A stretch of 64,000 nt of DNA, from the NCBI GenBank assembly GCA_021107945.1, contig JAIORV010000064.1, positions 1 to 64,000 of the forward strand, written 5' to 3'. Shown here one piece after another: positions 42,837-52,242 of this stretch; the stretch's first letter is position 1; each line of letters begins with the position of its first letter. The notes below the pieces were generated by a model. That model was given only the letters and a program-made list of their open reading frames with translations, was not told the DNA's origin and did not search any database. This stretch comes from Vulcanimicrobiota bacterium. GTDB taxonomy: Bacteria > Vulcanimicrobiota > JAJTBE01. Both the position numbers and the translations under genes were made by a program.

Positions 42837-44600
42837 ATGGATATTAACAAGCTTCTAAAAGAACTTTCCGATTACCTGGCAAAAGTTAAAGACGGAGAAG
42901 CCGGGAGAAAGCTTGGCTATGTACTTAAAAGGTTGGAAGATGCGAAAGATTGCATCAAGCGGGGAAAAGATCCGGCAGGCATGAAATGTGACAATGAGAT
43001 TGTGGGGGAACACATACTCAAGACCTGGAGGATTTCAGGGGAAAAAGATATTCTATCATCACTCAACGGTGGGTCTCCTCCCCAATTATATATAAACATA
43101 CGCAAGCATATACTTGAATCCTCAAAAAAGTTTATTGGGATGAGATTTGATCGATTATACGAGATTGAGAAGTCCTCCTACTCAATTTATACATATCTCC
43201 TGAAAGGACATGCGATATTATTACAGGCTTCGAGAACGGAGCCTGACACTGAATTTGGGGGGAACCTGGAAGCAGTATCCAAAGTCTTCAAAACTCTTGC
43301 ATACAAGATTTATAATGCATTCGACCTTGACGGCAGGTTTATATCATATCGGGAAGTTATCGAGGATTCAAGGGAAATATATGACTGGTTAAGTCAGGCC
43401 GGATGGGACGGAGAACCTCTCGATGATGTACCTGAAGAAATTAATGATGTATCAAAGATTTGTAAAAAATTCAGAAAAATCCTTTCCATTTATATTGATC
43501 AGGATTCACCTGGCAGGGAAAAATCAGGATATGCATCCTCCGGGGATATGGGTGGGGATTCGGGGTCCGCAGCCACAAAAACTCCCCGGAAATCTTATCG
43601 GCGCATTGTTGATATGGTCAACACCAGGTTGAGATCAAGAGAAATAAGGCATATTTCCATGGGTGAATTGGTTTCAAATAAAAGGGGAGTGTCTGATGGA
43701 AAATCCGGGGCGGGAGAATACTCAAAACCAACCGCCACTGAAATAAAGCGACGAAAAGCCCTTGAGACATTTGGTGAAAGCCTGGAGAAAATGATCTCAC
43801 AGAAGGGTGAAGCCGCAATAAACGGAGCTACTCCCGATGCTTGGGAATCAAGAGAAACAACAGGAACCGGGTCTGCTGAAAAACCCGGCAGGAAAGATAT
43901 GTCCCTTGATAAGATTCTTGAAAAGGAAGTTGTTTCACCCCGTGCGGGAGTTGTATCTCCCCGCTCCGGGGAAGATGAAATGGTTGAATCCCTCAGGATG
44001 CTTTTCTATCTTGAGCCGATGAGGGACAGGGAGCCTCCCCCCAAGAATCGACATGAAGAAATGAAAAAGAAACGCCTTGATGAATGGAAGGCAATGCAGA
44101 TGAAATACACAAGAATTGGAATTATGATTGTGGCGGTGCTTCTGCTCTTGTCTTATGTTGTATATAGAAAAAAATGGATAATGAATTATTTCGCGGGGAG
44201 AAACACGGAAAACCTGATAATTGAAACAAGCGGAGTACCTGAAGAAAAATTACACGGGGCAATTCCGGTTGTTCTTGTCGGCAGAATTGACCTGGGAGAC
44301 GGAGTCAGTCCCACTCTCCGGAAAGACGGCAAACACTTTTTCCAGGGATTGAGGGTCACATGCTATTTCCCCGATATTCACCACCAGAGGGAATTTTATG
44401 ATTACAACTTCCAGGTGAGTAATAACGGCGACTTCAGAATCAGGTTTAAAGTGCCTCCTTATAAGAAAAAAACTCCCGCCACCGTAAAGATTACTTATTG
44501 TTGTTGCGGTTACAGGGATTGCGAAACCAAATTCATGAAGTTCAAGGGAGAGCCTCTTACGGCATATTTTCCCGATATAATTATGGAAAGAGAAGAATAA
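42837..44600 (+). CDS. Single-TM scaffold-like protein of surface cluster
   Basis: 587 aa. About 420 cytoplasmic residues: a helical first 230 (LRRY/K-rich, KVFKTLAYKIYNAFDLDGRF), then a Gly/Ser/Lys-rich low-complexity stretch. One TM helix (about 424-444, TRIGIMIVAVLLLLSYVVY), and a 140-residue C-terminal domain outside with beta pattern (IPVVLVGRIDLGDGVSPTL, TVKITYCCCGYRDCETKF). No family recognised. It is the first gene of a tight plus-strand run leading to minor pilins, 4 bp before the next start, so it may anchor or regulate the pilus machine. Confidence 0.75.
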   Translation: MDINKLLKELSDYLAKVKDGEAGRKLGYVLKRLEDAKDCIKRGKDPAGMKCDNEIVGEHILKTWRISGEKDILSSLNGGSPPQLYINIRKHILESSKKFIGMRFDRLYEIEKSSYSIYTYLLKGHAILLQASRTEPDTEFGGNLEAVSKVFKTLAYKIYNAFDLDGRFISYREVIEDSREIYDWLSQAGWDGEPLDDVPEEINDVSKICKKFRKILSIYIDQDSPGREKSGYASSGDMGGDSGSAATKTPRKSYRRIVDMVNTRLRSREIRHISMGELVSNKRGVSDGKSGAGEYSKPTATEIKRRKALETFGESLEKMISQKGEAAINGATPDAWESRETTGTGSAEKPGRKDMSLDKILEKEVVSPRAGVVSPRSGEDEMVESLRMLFYLEPMRDREPPPKNRHEEMKKKRLDEWKAMQMKYTRIGIMIVAVLLLLSYVVYRKKWIMNYFAGRNTENLIIETSGVPEEKLHGAIPVVLVGRIDLGDGVSPTLRKDGKHFFQGLRVTCYFPDIHHQREFYDYNFQVSNNGDFRIRFKVPPYKKKTPATVKITYCCCGYRDCETKFMKFKGEPLTAYFPDIIMEREE

Positions 44601-44604
44601 TAAC

Positions 44605-45642
44605 ATGATGTCAGATTTATTTTTAAATGTAAGACAGTGTATAAGTAAATATTCCAAAAACCGATATGCTTCATCCGGAAAAGAAGGTTTTACTTTCCTT
44701 GAGGTGCTTATATCTCTCACTGTGCTTCTCGTAGTTTGCCTCGTGTTGTTCGGCATGTTTCATGCTTCATTAAGATACTCGGCGGATATAAAAGACGAAT
44801 CAATAGCCGCCGTCATCGCCGAGAGAAATATAGAAGAGATAAGGGCATGGGCATACACATTTGATGACGGTCAAAAGATGTATAATTTTAATGATGAAAA
44901 CTGGACTCCATCATCTCCGTATCCATTTTCGGGTTACGCAGGCGCCGACAGCATAAATTCTGATTTCAATGTGGATATCAAGATTAGAAAGGGAGGGCCT
45001 TATTATTATCATGATCCACAGAACCCTGCAAATGACGAGTGCCACCTTTTCTACCCATCCACGGGAACCGAGAAAGATCAGATGTTCAAGAGAACCATGG
45101 ATAATTCAATGGCAAGGGTTCAGGTTACTGTTTCCTGGAATAATAATCAGAAAAATTTCACAACCGTGGCATGTATTGCTGAGCCTACAAGGGAATTGGA
45201 CATTATCAACATAAGCACAATATCCTCTGTTGACCCCGTTTTAAGCGACAACACAAATAAATATGAGGCACAGGCAAAAGATATTTATAACAATGATATT
45301 AATGATGTTCAATATAAATGGTATGTGGAGCCTATTGACGGAAACGGAGAGGTAGTCTATTATCCCGAACCGGATCCCAGGCCGTCTCCCACCCCGTCGA
45401 TCAACCCTGTTACCGGGCATGATCCGCTGCTGGGAAGTGGAAGTAGTGCCGGTGATGCAATAAATTTCCCGATGGGAAAAAGATCGGTGTTTGTCCACAG
45501 GATCAAGAAATTTGACTGGACTCCCATGAATCCCAAATATACATATATCGATCCCTCGGGAACTTGCAAGGTAACTGCCAGGGGACAGAGCGGCGGAGTT
45601 GTTAAATCACAACAAGAAGGGCCTATTAATGTGGCGAAATAA
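44605..45642 (+). CDS. Type II pseudopilin/minor pilin
   Basis: 345 aa. A long 28-residue leader precedes the prepilin peptidase site EG-FTFLEVLISLTV, with Glu at +5 of the mature chain and a hydrophobic helix to about residue 50, the GspI/PilV pattern. The mature globular part is Tyr/Asp-rich, with an Ig-like segment near the end. It starts 4 bp after the scaffold gene, so it is coupled. Calling it GspI or PilV would over-interpret. Confidence 0.85.
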   Translation: MMSDLFLNVRQCISKYSKNRYASSGKEGFTFLEVLISLTVLLVVCLVLFGMFHASLRYSADIKDESIAAVIAERNIEEIRAWAYTFDDGQKMYNFNDENWTPSSPYPFSGYAGADSINSDFNVDIKIRKGGPYYYHDPQNPANDECHLFYPSTGTEKDQMFKRTMDNSMARVQVTVSWNNNQKNFTTVACIAEPTRELDIINISTISSVDPVLSDNTNKYEAQAKDIYNNDINDVQYKWYVEPIDGNGEVVYYPEPDPRPSPTPSINPVTGHDPLLGSGSSAGDAINFPMGKRSVFVHRIKKFDWTPMNPKYTYIDPSGTCKVTARGQSGGVVKSQQEGPINVAK

Positions 45643-45666
45643 TCTTGAGAATGTAGGAGGAGAAAC

Positions 45667-46260
45667 TTGAAAAATAATAAGCACAACCAATCAGGATTCA
45701 CCGTCCTGGAGATGACAATTGCGACACTCCTCATGGGAATATGCCTTGCCGCAATTTCACAGATTATTACCGATTATAACAAATCTCTTCGATACATTCA
45801 GGAAAAGGAAAAATGTATCTTTGGAATCCAGATGGGACTTCACCGCATTGCCGATGAGCTCCGGGAGGCAAACGAAGTGACACATCCAAGTGCAGGAAGT
45901 CCTGACAACAAGATCATTTTCAAGAAGCGGGTTCCACCTTTTGAAGACAAAGATTACCAGACGGATAGCGACGAGCCTGATTTCGGCATATATTTAACCG
46001 ATCCGTTGAACGAATCGCCCTTGCAAAAGGTCAAGTATTATGTGCAGTCAGGGAATCTATACAGGCAGGTTCTGGACGATTCCGATGCGATTATATCAAC
46101 ATCCGCCCTTGCAAGGGATGTAAATGTTCTCAGTGTTACCAGGAAAAAGAACGGCGAGTTTAAGATCAAGATCACCATAGATGAATTCAGACCCCCGTCA
46201 CAGCAGGGCGAACCTCTCCCGGATATCGAAACCACAGTGCAGGTTCGGGGGAAAATATGA
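45667..46260 (+). CDS. Minor pilin (PilW/GspJ-like)
   Basis: 197 aa, TTG start with AGGAGG 6-9 nt upstream. A short 10-residue leader and cleavage site SG-FTVLEMTIATLLMGI, with Glu at +5, followed by the hydrophobic helix. The mature body has KCIFGIQMGLHRIADELREA, close to the PilW/GspJ N-terminal helix that ends LRELREA-like. It would be assembled in the pilus or pseudopilus tip with its neighbours. It lies 24 bp after the previous pilin. Confidence 0.85.
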   Translation: MKNNKHNQSGFTVLEMTIATLLMGICLAAISQIITDYNKSLRYIQEKEKCIFGIQMGLHRIADELREANEVTHPSAGSPDNKIIFKKRVPPFEDKDYQTDSDEPDFGIYLTDPLNESPLQKVKYYVQSGNLYRQVLDDSDAIISTSALARDVNVLSVTRKKNGEFKIKITIDEFRPPSQQGEPLPDIETTVQVRGKI

Positions 46261-46606
46261 GGTCGGAGCTGAGGTTCCTGGAAAAGTGGTTTTTCAACGC
46301 AGAGGTCGCAGAGTTCGCAGAGGATGACCGGAGATCGGATCCCATTTCCCGCTTCTCATCTCTCCTTTCCAGATTTGTAGGAGGGACGTCCCCGTCCCGA
46401 TAAGGATAACGGATAACGGATGCCGGATGTGTTTTTTTTAACCGCAAAGACCACAAAGGACGCAAAGGGAAAAGATAAGGGAACCCGGATGCTGGATGTG
46501 TTTTTTTAAACGCAGAGATCGCAGAGATCGCAGAGGAAAAACTGTTGAAAACATTGATATCTCTGTGTCTTCTGTGTCCTCTGTGGTAAACAGGGAACTT
46601 TCAACA
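46261..46606. repeat. Composite repeat cluster within pilin operon
   Basis: Repeated blocks: AAAGTGGTTTTTCAACGCAG, GATAACCGGAG-like, GTAGGAGGGACGTCCCCGTC, AACCGCAAAGACCACAAAGG, CGCAGAGATCGCAGAGATCG, TCTGTGTCTTCTGTGTCCTC, GGTAAACAGGGAACTTTCAA. Two copies of the same family lie side by side (about 46275-46345 and 46437-46606) in the spacer between two pilin genes. Confidence 0.7.
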
Positions 46607-46622
46607 AGGAGAATGACCATCA

Positions 46623-47213
46623 ATGTCAATATCAAACCGACTCATAAAACAAAACATAAAACCCCGAAAAAAACGAATAAGTGCCGCAATACTCATTGCA
46701 ACGCTTTTTCTCTCCCTGATCCTTCTTATCATGGGGATGGCTTTGCTTTCAATCAGAACATCCCAGATGAAAACTGCGGTTCTCACGGGGCAGGCTGTAA
46801 GGGCAAGGCATATTGCTGAATCGGGAATGGAAGACGCAAAAATAAAGCTCCAGAAATGTGTTGATTTCCCCCAGCAAGTTGAGGATCAGGAAGAATTCAC
46901 ATATCGTGAAGAGGTTAGCGATTTTGACGGAAACATACTGGGAATATACAGGATCACCATCAACCTCAAGAACCGCGGGGAGCACAATTATGTCCAGGTA
47001 ATTTCTCTGGGTATAACCGGACATATTATTTCAAACCCCACAAGTGAGCAAAAGAAGGAGTGCATTATAGTCGGGCATAACTCGGATCAATATCTAAGAC
47101 CCGAGGCAAGAAGACTCATCACGGCAATAATGCCCACAGATCCCCCAACTGTCACCTCGCCGCATCCCAACAATTATCAGTACATCAACTACTGGGACGG
47201 CGGAAGTTACTAG
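46623..47213 (+). CDS. PilX/GspK-like minor pilin
   Basis: 196 aa. A basic N-terminus (KQNIKPRKKRISAAILIATL) leads into a hydrophobic helix of 25 residues (to ALLSIRTSQ), then RARHIAESGMEDAKIKLQ; this is the PilX/GspK-type N-terminal module without the classical G-F-T-x-x-E site. The globular domain ends PNNYQYINYWDGGSY. The SD AAGGAG is 11 nt before the ATG, a weak fit. It completes a set of three different pilin-like proteins before the fusion genes. Confidence 0.75.
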   Translation: MSISNRLIKQNIKPRKKRISAAILIATLFLSLILLIMGMALLSIRTSQMKTAVLTGQAVRARHIAESGMEDAKIKLQKCVDFPQQVEDQEEFTYREEVSDFDGNILGIYRITINLKNRGEHNYVQVISLGITGHIISNPTSEQKKECIIVGHNSDQYLRPEARRLITAIMPTDPPTVTSPHPNNYQYINYWDGGSY

Positions 47214-47312
47214 CTCGGAGGACAGAGGACGGATCCCGTTTCCCGCCTCCCGATTCCCGCTTCCAGCTTCGTGGTAAATTCAACCAAGAATAACCAAATT
47301 TGGAGAATCAAA

Positions 47313-49505
47313 ATGAAACATCGCTATCGCAAAAATAAGGGTATGAATTATATCGAAATCATCCTCGTGATTTCACTTCTTATGATTTTGGTCGCCTTTG
47401 GCGCGCCTTCGCTTGAAAAAGGGAAAAGACAGGCTTCTACAAAGGCGGCGGCGATGACGTTTGTGGAGGATTTGAGGGCGGCTAGGCAGAGGGCGATTGA
47501 CAAGCAAATACCCGTGGCAGTGGTTATACCGTCCAAAGATATCAATGATGTTGAAAGGGCGCATGCCGTAGGATACTATATTGTAGAAGGACAAAATCAG
47601 CCGATAATTACGAAATCAGTTAACTGGAAAGAGAAATATCCGTCATCTTATGTTTTTATGGGGTTCTGGGATGTAGAAAATGACATAACAACAACCGCTC
47701 AGCCAAAACCCCATGCCAATGATTTTCGGATAGACATACAGAAATGGGGAGGAAGTCTGAAGGATAGAAGAGATTATGTTTTTCTATTCACGCCCCGGGG
47801 TACTGTTAAGACAAACGGCTTACCCAATTTCGATAAAAATTTTCACATTGTTGTCACACGCGGGATTAAATATACATGGTCAACCCCTTCAACGGCTGAT
47901 GCGATGGAGATCGCTCTTAAAACTGGGAAAATAAAAGAGGAAGGCACACAAACAGCATTCGAGAATCCTACCAGATTCGGCGAGGTTGATAAAGCCTGGA
48001 TGTCATCATATACAATCACCGTTACCCCTCTTGGAGATGTAAGTATGGATACTCGCCTTTTAAAATGGACAGGGACATTTGAAACGGGCGATCCACCTGG
48101 AAATCTTATGGCCAATGCCGCCATACCTCCTGAAGTATCCGAGCCACCTGAGAATACCAATCCGGTTATCAAGGAGGTTGAGATACTTCCCCATCTCAAT
48201 CCTCTCAACAAAGAGCCTACGGGAGTAACAGTACAAGGCACATGTACGGTTAAATCTCACAATACGCTGGTGGTCAAGGCGGAGGACACGGATGGTGATG
48301 ATCTGTCTGTTACATTCACATGTTCGAAAGACGGCAGTACCTTGACCGCCCCCGATTCAGGATGGGGATTCTCGAGCCCGGAGACAAAAAATATTCCCAT
48401 GCAAAGGAGAACATTGGAGGAGAATACAGCTTCAACAGATCCTCCGGATTGGTTTGTACTTGAGCCAAATGAAGATGTAAATACCCATGTCCTCTCCGCC
48501 GACTGGACTCCGCCGCCGGATTCCATCTCTCCCCATCGTTATCAGATTGATATTCTCGTGGAAGATAACAGAGGTGGAAAGGCGACCGACAGCATTGTTA
48601 TTGAGATATTAAGCAGGGAAATTATTGCTTTTATATCCATACGAGATGGGGGGGACTATGAGATATACCGTGCAAACTCCGATGGATCAGATGAGAGAAG
48701 ATTGACAAAATCTGCCAAAAGAGATACAGGCCCCGATATTTCTCCCGACGGACAAAAAATAGTCTTCACCTCACAGAGAGATCACGATAACTGGGATATA
48801 TTCGTGATGAATATTGATGGAACGGAATGCAAGAATCTGACAAAAGACGGAAGTCATACCATTGGACGACCTCACTGGTCACCCAACGGGACCGAGATTG
48901 CATATTACTCAAGCGAAGGGGGAGGAAATACCATTTATATAATGGATGCCGATGGGAACAATAAGGTTAGAGTTGGAAGCACATCAGTAAATGAATCCTC
49001 CTGTAAATGGAGACCCGTCGGCGAGGAGGCTCTTGCATTTCAGTCCGGTAATCCCGACGGGCAAGTTACAGTTGTGGAAATAAAAAGAAATTCAGATGGA
49101 TCTATAGATGAAGTTGCAACCCAGAATAGTAGAAAAATTCTGACGGATACAAGCCATGCTACAAATGGATTACCTAAAAATACAATGAGATGGAACAGGC
49201 AAGGCAATAAGATATTTTTTATAAACAACTCCGAATCAAATTCAGACTCGGAGATTGCATACATTAATTATACTTATGGCTCGACAACAAAAGAAAATGT
49301 ACACGAACTCACCAATACTCAGCAGGTGGAGAGATCATTCTGTTTCTCTCCGGATGGAACAAAAATCCTGGCAAGTGCCGCTTATAACAATACACCACCG
49401 ACTAATATCTATCTGATAGAATTGAATAGCACCGGGACGGGAGTGAAAAGCTATGAGAAATTCCTGTCAGATGGAAATTATGGTCCCTCGTGGTCGCCGT
49501 TTTGA
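47313..49505 (+). CDS. Prepilin-cadherin-like-TolB propeller fusion, copy 1
   Basis: 730 aa from ATG 47313 with GGAG upstream; the 47271 start adds a leader that spoils the signal. N-terminus: short basic leader and G-MNYIEIILVISLLM, a prepilin cleavage site with Glu at +5, then a GspH-like helix and domain to about residue 230. A cadherin/Ig-like domain follows (EVEILPHLNP, LVVKAEDTDGDDLSVTF), then TolB/PD40 propeller repeats (YEIYRANSDGSDERRLTKS, DISPDGQKIVFTSQRD, IFVMNIDGTECKNLTKDG). No natural pilin I know has this architecture. It would sit on a pilus or pseudopilus and present the propeller. Duplicated directly downstream. Confidence 0.88.
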   Translation: MKHRYRKNKGMNYIEIILVISLLMILVAFGAPSLEKGKRQASTKAAAMTFVEDLRAARQRAIDKQIPVAVVIPSKDINDVERAHAVGYYIVEGQNQPIITKSVNWKEKYPSSYVFMGFWDVENDITTTAQPKPHANDFRIDIQKWGGSLKDRRDYVFLFTPRGTVKTNGLPNFDKNFHIVVTRGIKYTWSTPSTADAMEIALKTGKIKEEGTQTAFENPTRFGEVDKAWMSSYTITVTPLGDVSMDTRLLKWTGTFETGDPPGNLMANAAIPPEVSEPPENTNPVIKEVEILPHLNPLNKEPTGVTVQGTCTVKSHNTLVVKAEDTDGDDLSVTFTCSKDGSTLTAPDSGWGFSSPETKNIPMQRRTLEENTASTDPPDWFVLEPNEDVNTHVLSADWTPPPDSISPHRYQIDILVEDNRGGKATDSIVIEILSREIIAFISIRDGGDYEIYRANSDGSDERRLTKSAKRDTGPDISPDGQKIVFTSQRDHDNWDIFVMNIDGTECKNLTKDGSHTIGRPHWSPNGTEIAYYSSEGGGNTIYIMDADGNNKVRVGSTSVNESSCKWRPVGEEALAFQSGNPDGQVTVVEIKRNSDGSIDEVATQNSRKILTDTSHATNGLPKNTMRWNRQGNKIFFINNSESNSDSEIAYINYTYGSTTKENVHELTNTQQVERSFCFSPDGTKILASAAYNNTPPTNIYLIELNSTGTGVKSYEKFLSDGNYGPSWSPF

Positions 49506-49632
49506 GATTTTGATCTCAGGCGTGTATATGAAAAATTGTTGTCAGTCCTATTGGGTATTATTTCAGACCACCTCATGGGGAGAGGCAGACAACTTTGATA
49601 TTCGCAGTTTTTGAATTATCGGGGAGATAAAA

Positions 49633-51804
49633 ATGAAACATCGCTATCGCAAAATCAAAGGCGTAAACTATATCGAAATCATCCTCGTGATTTCACTTCT
49701 TATGATTTTGGTCGCCTTTGGCGCGCCTTCGCTTGAAAAAGGGAAAAGACAGGCAACAACGAGGGCGGCGGCGATGACGCTTGTTGAGGATTTGAGGGCG
49801 GCAAGGCAGAGGGCGATGGATACGCAGACGCCAATTGCGGTAATTATTCCGTCGGACGGTGCTAAAACAGCCCATGCAAACGGATATTACATAATGGAGG
49901 GTTTCTCGAATCCCAAAATAACGAAATCGGTAAGCTGGAAGGAGAGATATCCGTCATCTTATATCTTCGTTGGGTTCTGGGATCTCACATCGGGAACAAA
50001 TACGATAACACAGCCAAAGCCCCACGCAAACGACTTCCGGATAGATATGCAAGAATGGGGAGGCGACAGGAAAGACAAGGAAGACTATGTTTTCCTTTTC
50101 ACACCAAGAGGAACCGTGAAAACAAACGGCCTCCCCAATTTCGACGGCAACTTCCATATTGCAGTTACAAGGGGGATAGATTACACATTCCCCGCCCCGA
50201 TAGCGGGAGATGGGACAGTTGTTGCCCTTGATAAGGCAGTTGGCGGGGGATCGTCTATAAGTAAGGGTAGAAGTGGAATTGAAACGGCATTTGTAGATCC
50301 CGTTTCCACCGGCAAGGTGAATAAAGCCTGGATGTCGTCATATACAATCACCGTCACGCCCCTGGGAGATGTAAGCCTGGACGGCGGTCTTTTGAAATGG
50401 TCGGGGACATTTGAGACAGGCAACCCCCCAGGCGGTCTGATGAGCAATCCTTCACCCGCGGAACCGCCTCTACTATCTCAAACCGGGGGAAACAAAGACC
50501 CGGTTATCCTCGAAGTAGAGATCCTGCCTCACCCGATGCCCAAAATACTTACCACGACTTTTTCCGGAGCTGATGCCACCAGCCATGTGAAATTCCATAA
50601 TACACTGGTCATAAAGGCTCGTGATATTGATGGCGATGACCTTTTTGCAAGTGTTACATGCACCCGCGATCCAAACACTCCCGCCGCTCCTGATTCCGGT
50701 TGGACATTTTCCGTTCCGGTAATCAAGGATGTCCCGATGCGTCGCACCAAACTGGATTTTCACAGTGGCTCCGTCCCTGAATATGAAGTAATGGAGCCTA
50801 GCAATGATGAAAATACCCACACACTCTCTGTTGACTGGAAGTCTCCCCCTGATTCAAATAGTCCCCATAGATATAAGATTAAGGTGACGGTTGTAGATGA
50901 AAAAGGCGGAGAAACGGATCTCACGAAATCTCTTGGAAAAGACGCATTGGTTATCGAGATCCTTCCAAGGGATGTGATCGCTTACACACGCGGCAGTGAT
51001 ATATGCTTGATGACTCCTGACGGTTCTGTGCAGAGAAACATTACGCAAAACATTTCGTGGGGTGTGAGCTTTGCGGCAATTTCCCCCGATTGCTCAAAAA
51101 TCGCATTGATGGGAAAAGGAGAAGTTTGCGTGATGAATATCGATGGAAGCAACCTCAAACAGGTAACTAATATGGGAATAACCCATCCAAGTCAACCCAA
51201 TTGGTCGCCCTGTGGCACAAAAATTCTTTTCGGATCCCATAAAAGAATATATTTGATCAACGCTGATGGCAGTCATCCTGATACCGGCGCGGCACTTACA
51301 CCCAAAGATCTTACACGTTCTGACTATGGAACCGGCGATGATTGGCCACGATTTTCACCTGATGGAGAATGGATCTCATTTGGCTCGGATAGGTTCTCGG
51401 AAGATCCTCCGTATCCCCCCAAGATAATGGTTATGGACACGAACGGAAATAAAATTCATGCGCTCTCAAGCTATCCCCACCACGATCACCATTCCACATG
51501 GTCTCCAGATGGCAGGTATATTGTCTATAATCGTTATGGTGCTGTACCCCCTTCAACTGATCCGGACATATTATGGCGGATTGAGATTGACTGGTCAGGA
51601 CCTTACCCCAAACCCAAGGGACCGGCGGAAAGAATATGTGCCGGTTGGGAGCCATGCTTTTCTCCGGATGGAACAAGACTTATCTTTGGCTATGACTACG
51701 ATTTGTATTTTGTCAACTTTGAAGACCAGAGCACATGGTCCAACCCGACAAGGCTTACCGATAGCAGCGTCTATATGAGATGGCCATCATGGCAAAGATA
51801 TTGA
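49633..51804 (+). CDS. Prepilin-cadherin-like-TolB propeller fusion, copy 2
   Basis: 723 aa paralogue of the preceding gene. The first 120 nt are nearly identical to copy 1 (only the leader codons differ), and the cleavage site reads KG-VNYIEIILVISLLM. The GspH-like part and middle domain align throughout (MSSYTITVTPLGDVSLDGG, DGDDLFASVTC), while the propeller blades have diverged more (SPDCSKIALMGKGEVCVMN, RFSPDGEWISFGSDR, SWQRY end). GGGGAG precedes the ATG. The gradient of identity suggests recent duplication with conservation or gene conversion at the 5' end. Confidence 0.88.
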   Translation: MKHRYRKIKGVNYIEIILVISLLMILVAFGAPSLEKGKRQATTRAAAMTLVEDLRAARQRAMDTQTPIAVIIPSDGAKTAHANGYYIMEGFSNPKITKSVSWKERYPSSYIFVGFWDLTSGTNTITQPKPHANDFRIDMQEWGGDRKDKEDYVFLFTPRGTVKTNGLPNFDGNFHIAVTRGIDYTFPAPIAGDGTVVALDKAVGGGSSISKGRSGIETAFVDPVSTGKVNKAWMSSYTITVTPLGDVSLDGGLLKWSGTFETGNPPGGLMSNPSPAEPPLLSQTGGNKDPVILEVEILPHPMPKILTTTFSGADATSHVKFHNTLVIKARDIDGDDLFASVTCTRDPNTPAAPDSGWTFSVPVIKDVPMRRTKLDFHSGSVPEYEVMEPSNDENTHTLSVDWKSPPDSNSPHRYKIKVTVVDEKGGETDLTKSLGKDALVIEILPRDVIAYTRGSDICLMTPDGSVQRNITQNISWGVSFAAISPDCSKIALMGKGEVCVMNIDGSNLKQVTNMGITHPSQPNWSPCGTKILFGSHKRIYLINADGSHPDTGAALTPKDLTRSDYGTGDDWPRFSPDGEWISFGSDRFSEDPPYPPKIMVMDTNGNKIHALSSYPHHDHHSTWSPDGRYIVYNRYGAVPPSTDPDILWRIEIDWSGPYPKPKGPAERICAGWEPCFSPDGTRLIFGYDYDLYFVNFEDQSTWSNPTRLTDSSVYMRWPSWQRY

Positions 51805-51879
51805 ATAAGCACACAATTCAGAAGAGCCATGCCCTTTTATGCTGTTTATAGAAAAATGTGGGATCCCGGGAGGATCAAA

Positions 51880-52113
51880 ATGAAACGTCGCCATCGCAAA
51901 ATCAAAGGCGTAAACTATGTTGAAATCATTCTTGTGATTTCTCTTCTTATGGTTTTGTCGCCTTTAGCGCGACTTCATGGAAAAAAGGAAGATGTTATTG
52001 TGATTGGGAATCTAAGGAATTGTTTTTATTTAAGGATAGTCTATGAAATTGACAATGAAAAGGGGGAGATAAGAACTAATTACATTCTTCCCCATCTCGA
52101 CAAGCAAAGATAA
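51880..52113 (+). pseudogene. Third prepilin-fusion copy, frameshifted and truncated
   Basis: ATG 51880 with GGGAGG upstream opens KRRHRKIKG-VNYVEIILVI, clearly a copy of the two genes before it. The codons TTTTGGTCGCC of the others are TTTTGTCGCC here, one G missing, near 51955. After the shift the frame reads out to a stop at 52113. Restoring the base extends the match to AFSATSWKKGR (parent AFGAPSLEKGKR), then stops soon. The cadherin-like and propeller parts are absent. Confidence 0.85.
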
Positions 52114-52242
52114 TAGTTTTTAGTGAATGAAACCTTTCTTCAGCCTCATTAAAAAAAGGGAATATTGCCAGGGATGGTTATTCAACGAAAAGGAAACGAT
52201 GCAGATTCCGATGAAGGTATGTATTAGAGGGGAGTATTCTAC

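Noticed and set aside
46496-46819. 107-aa ORF overlapping the PilX-like gene
   Set aside because: It begins in repeat DNA and is frame-shadow of the pilin-like gene.
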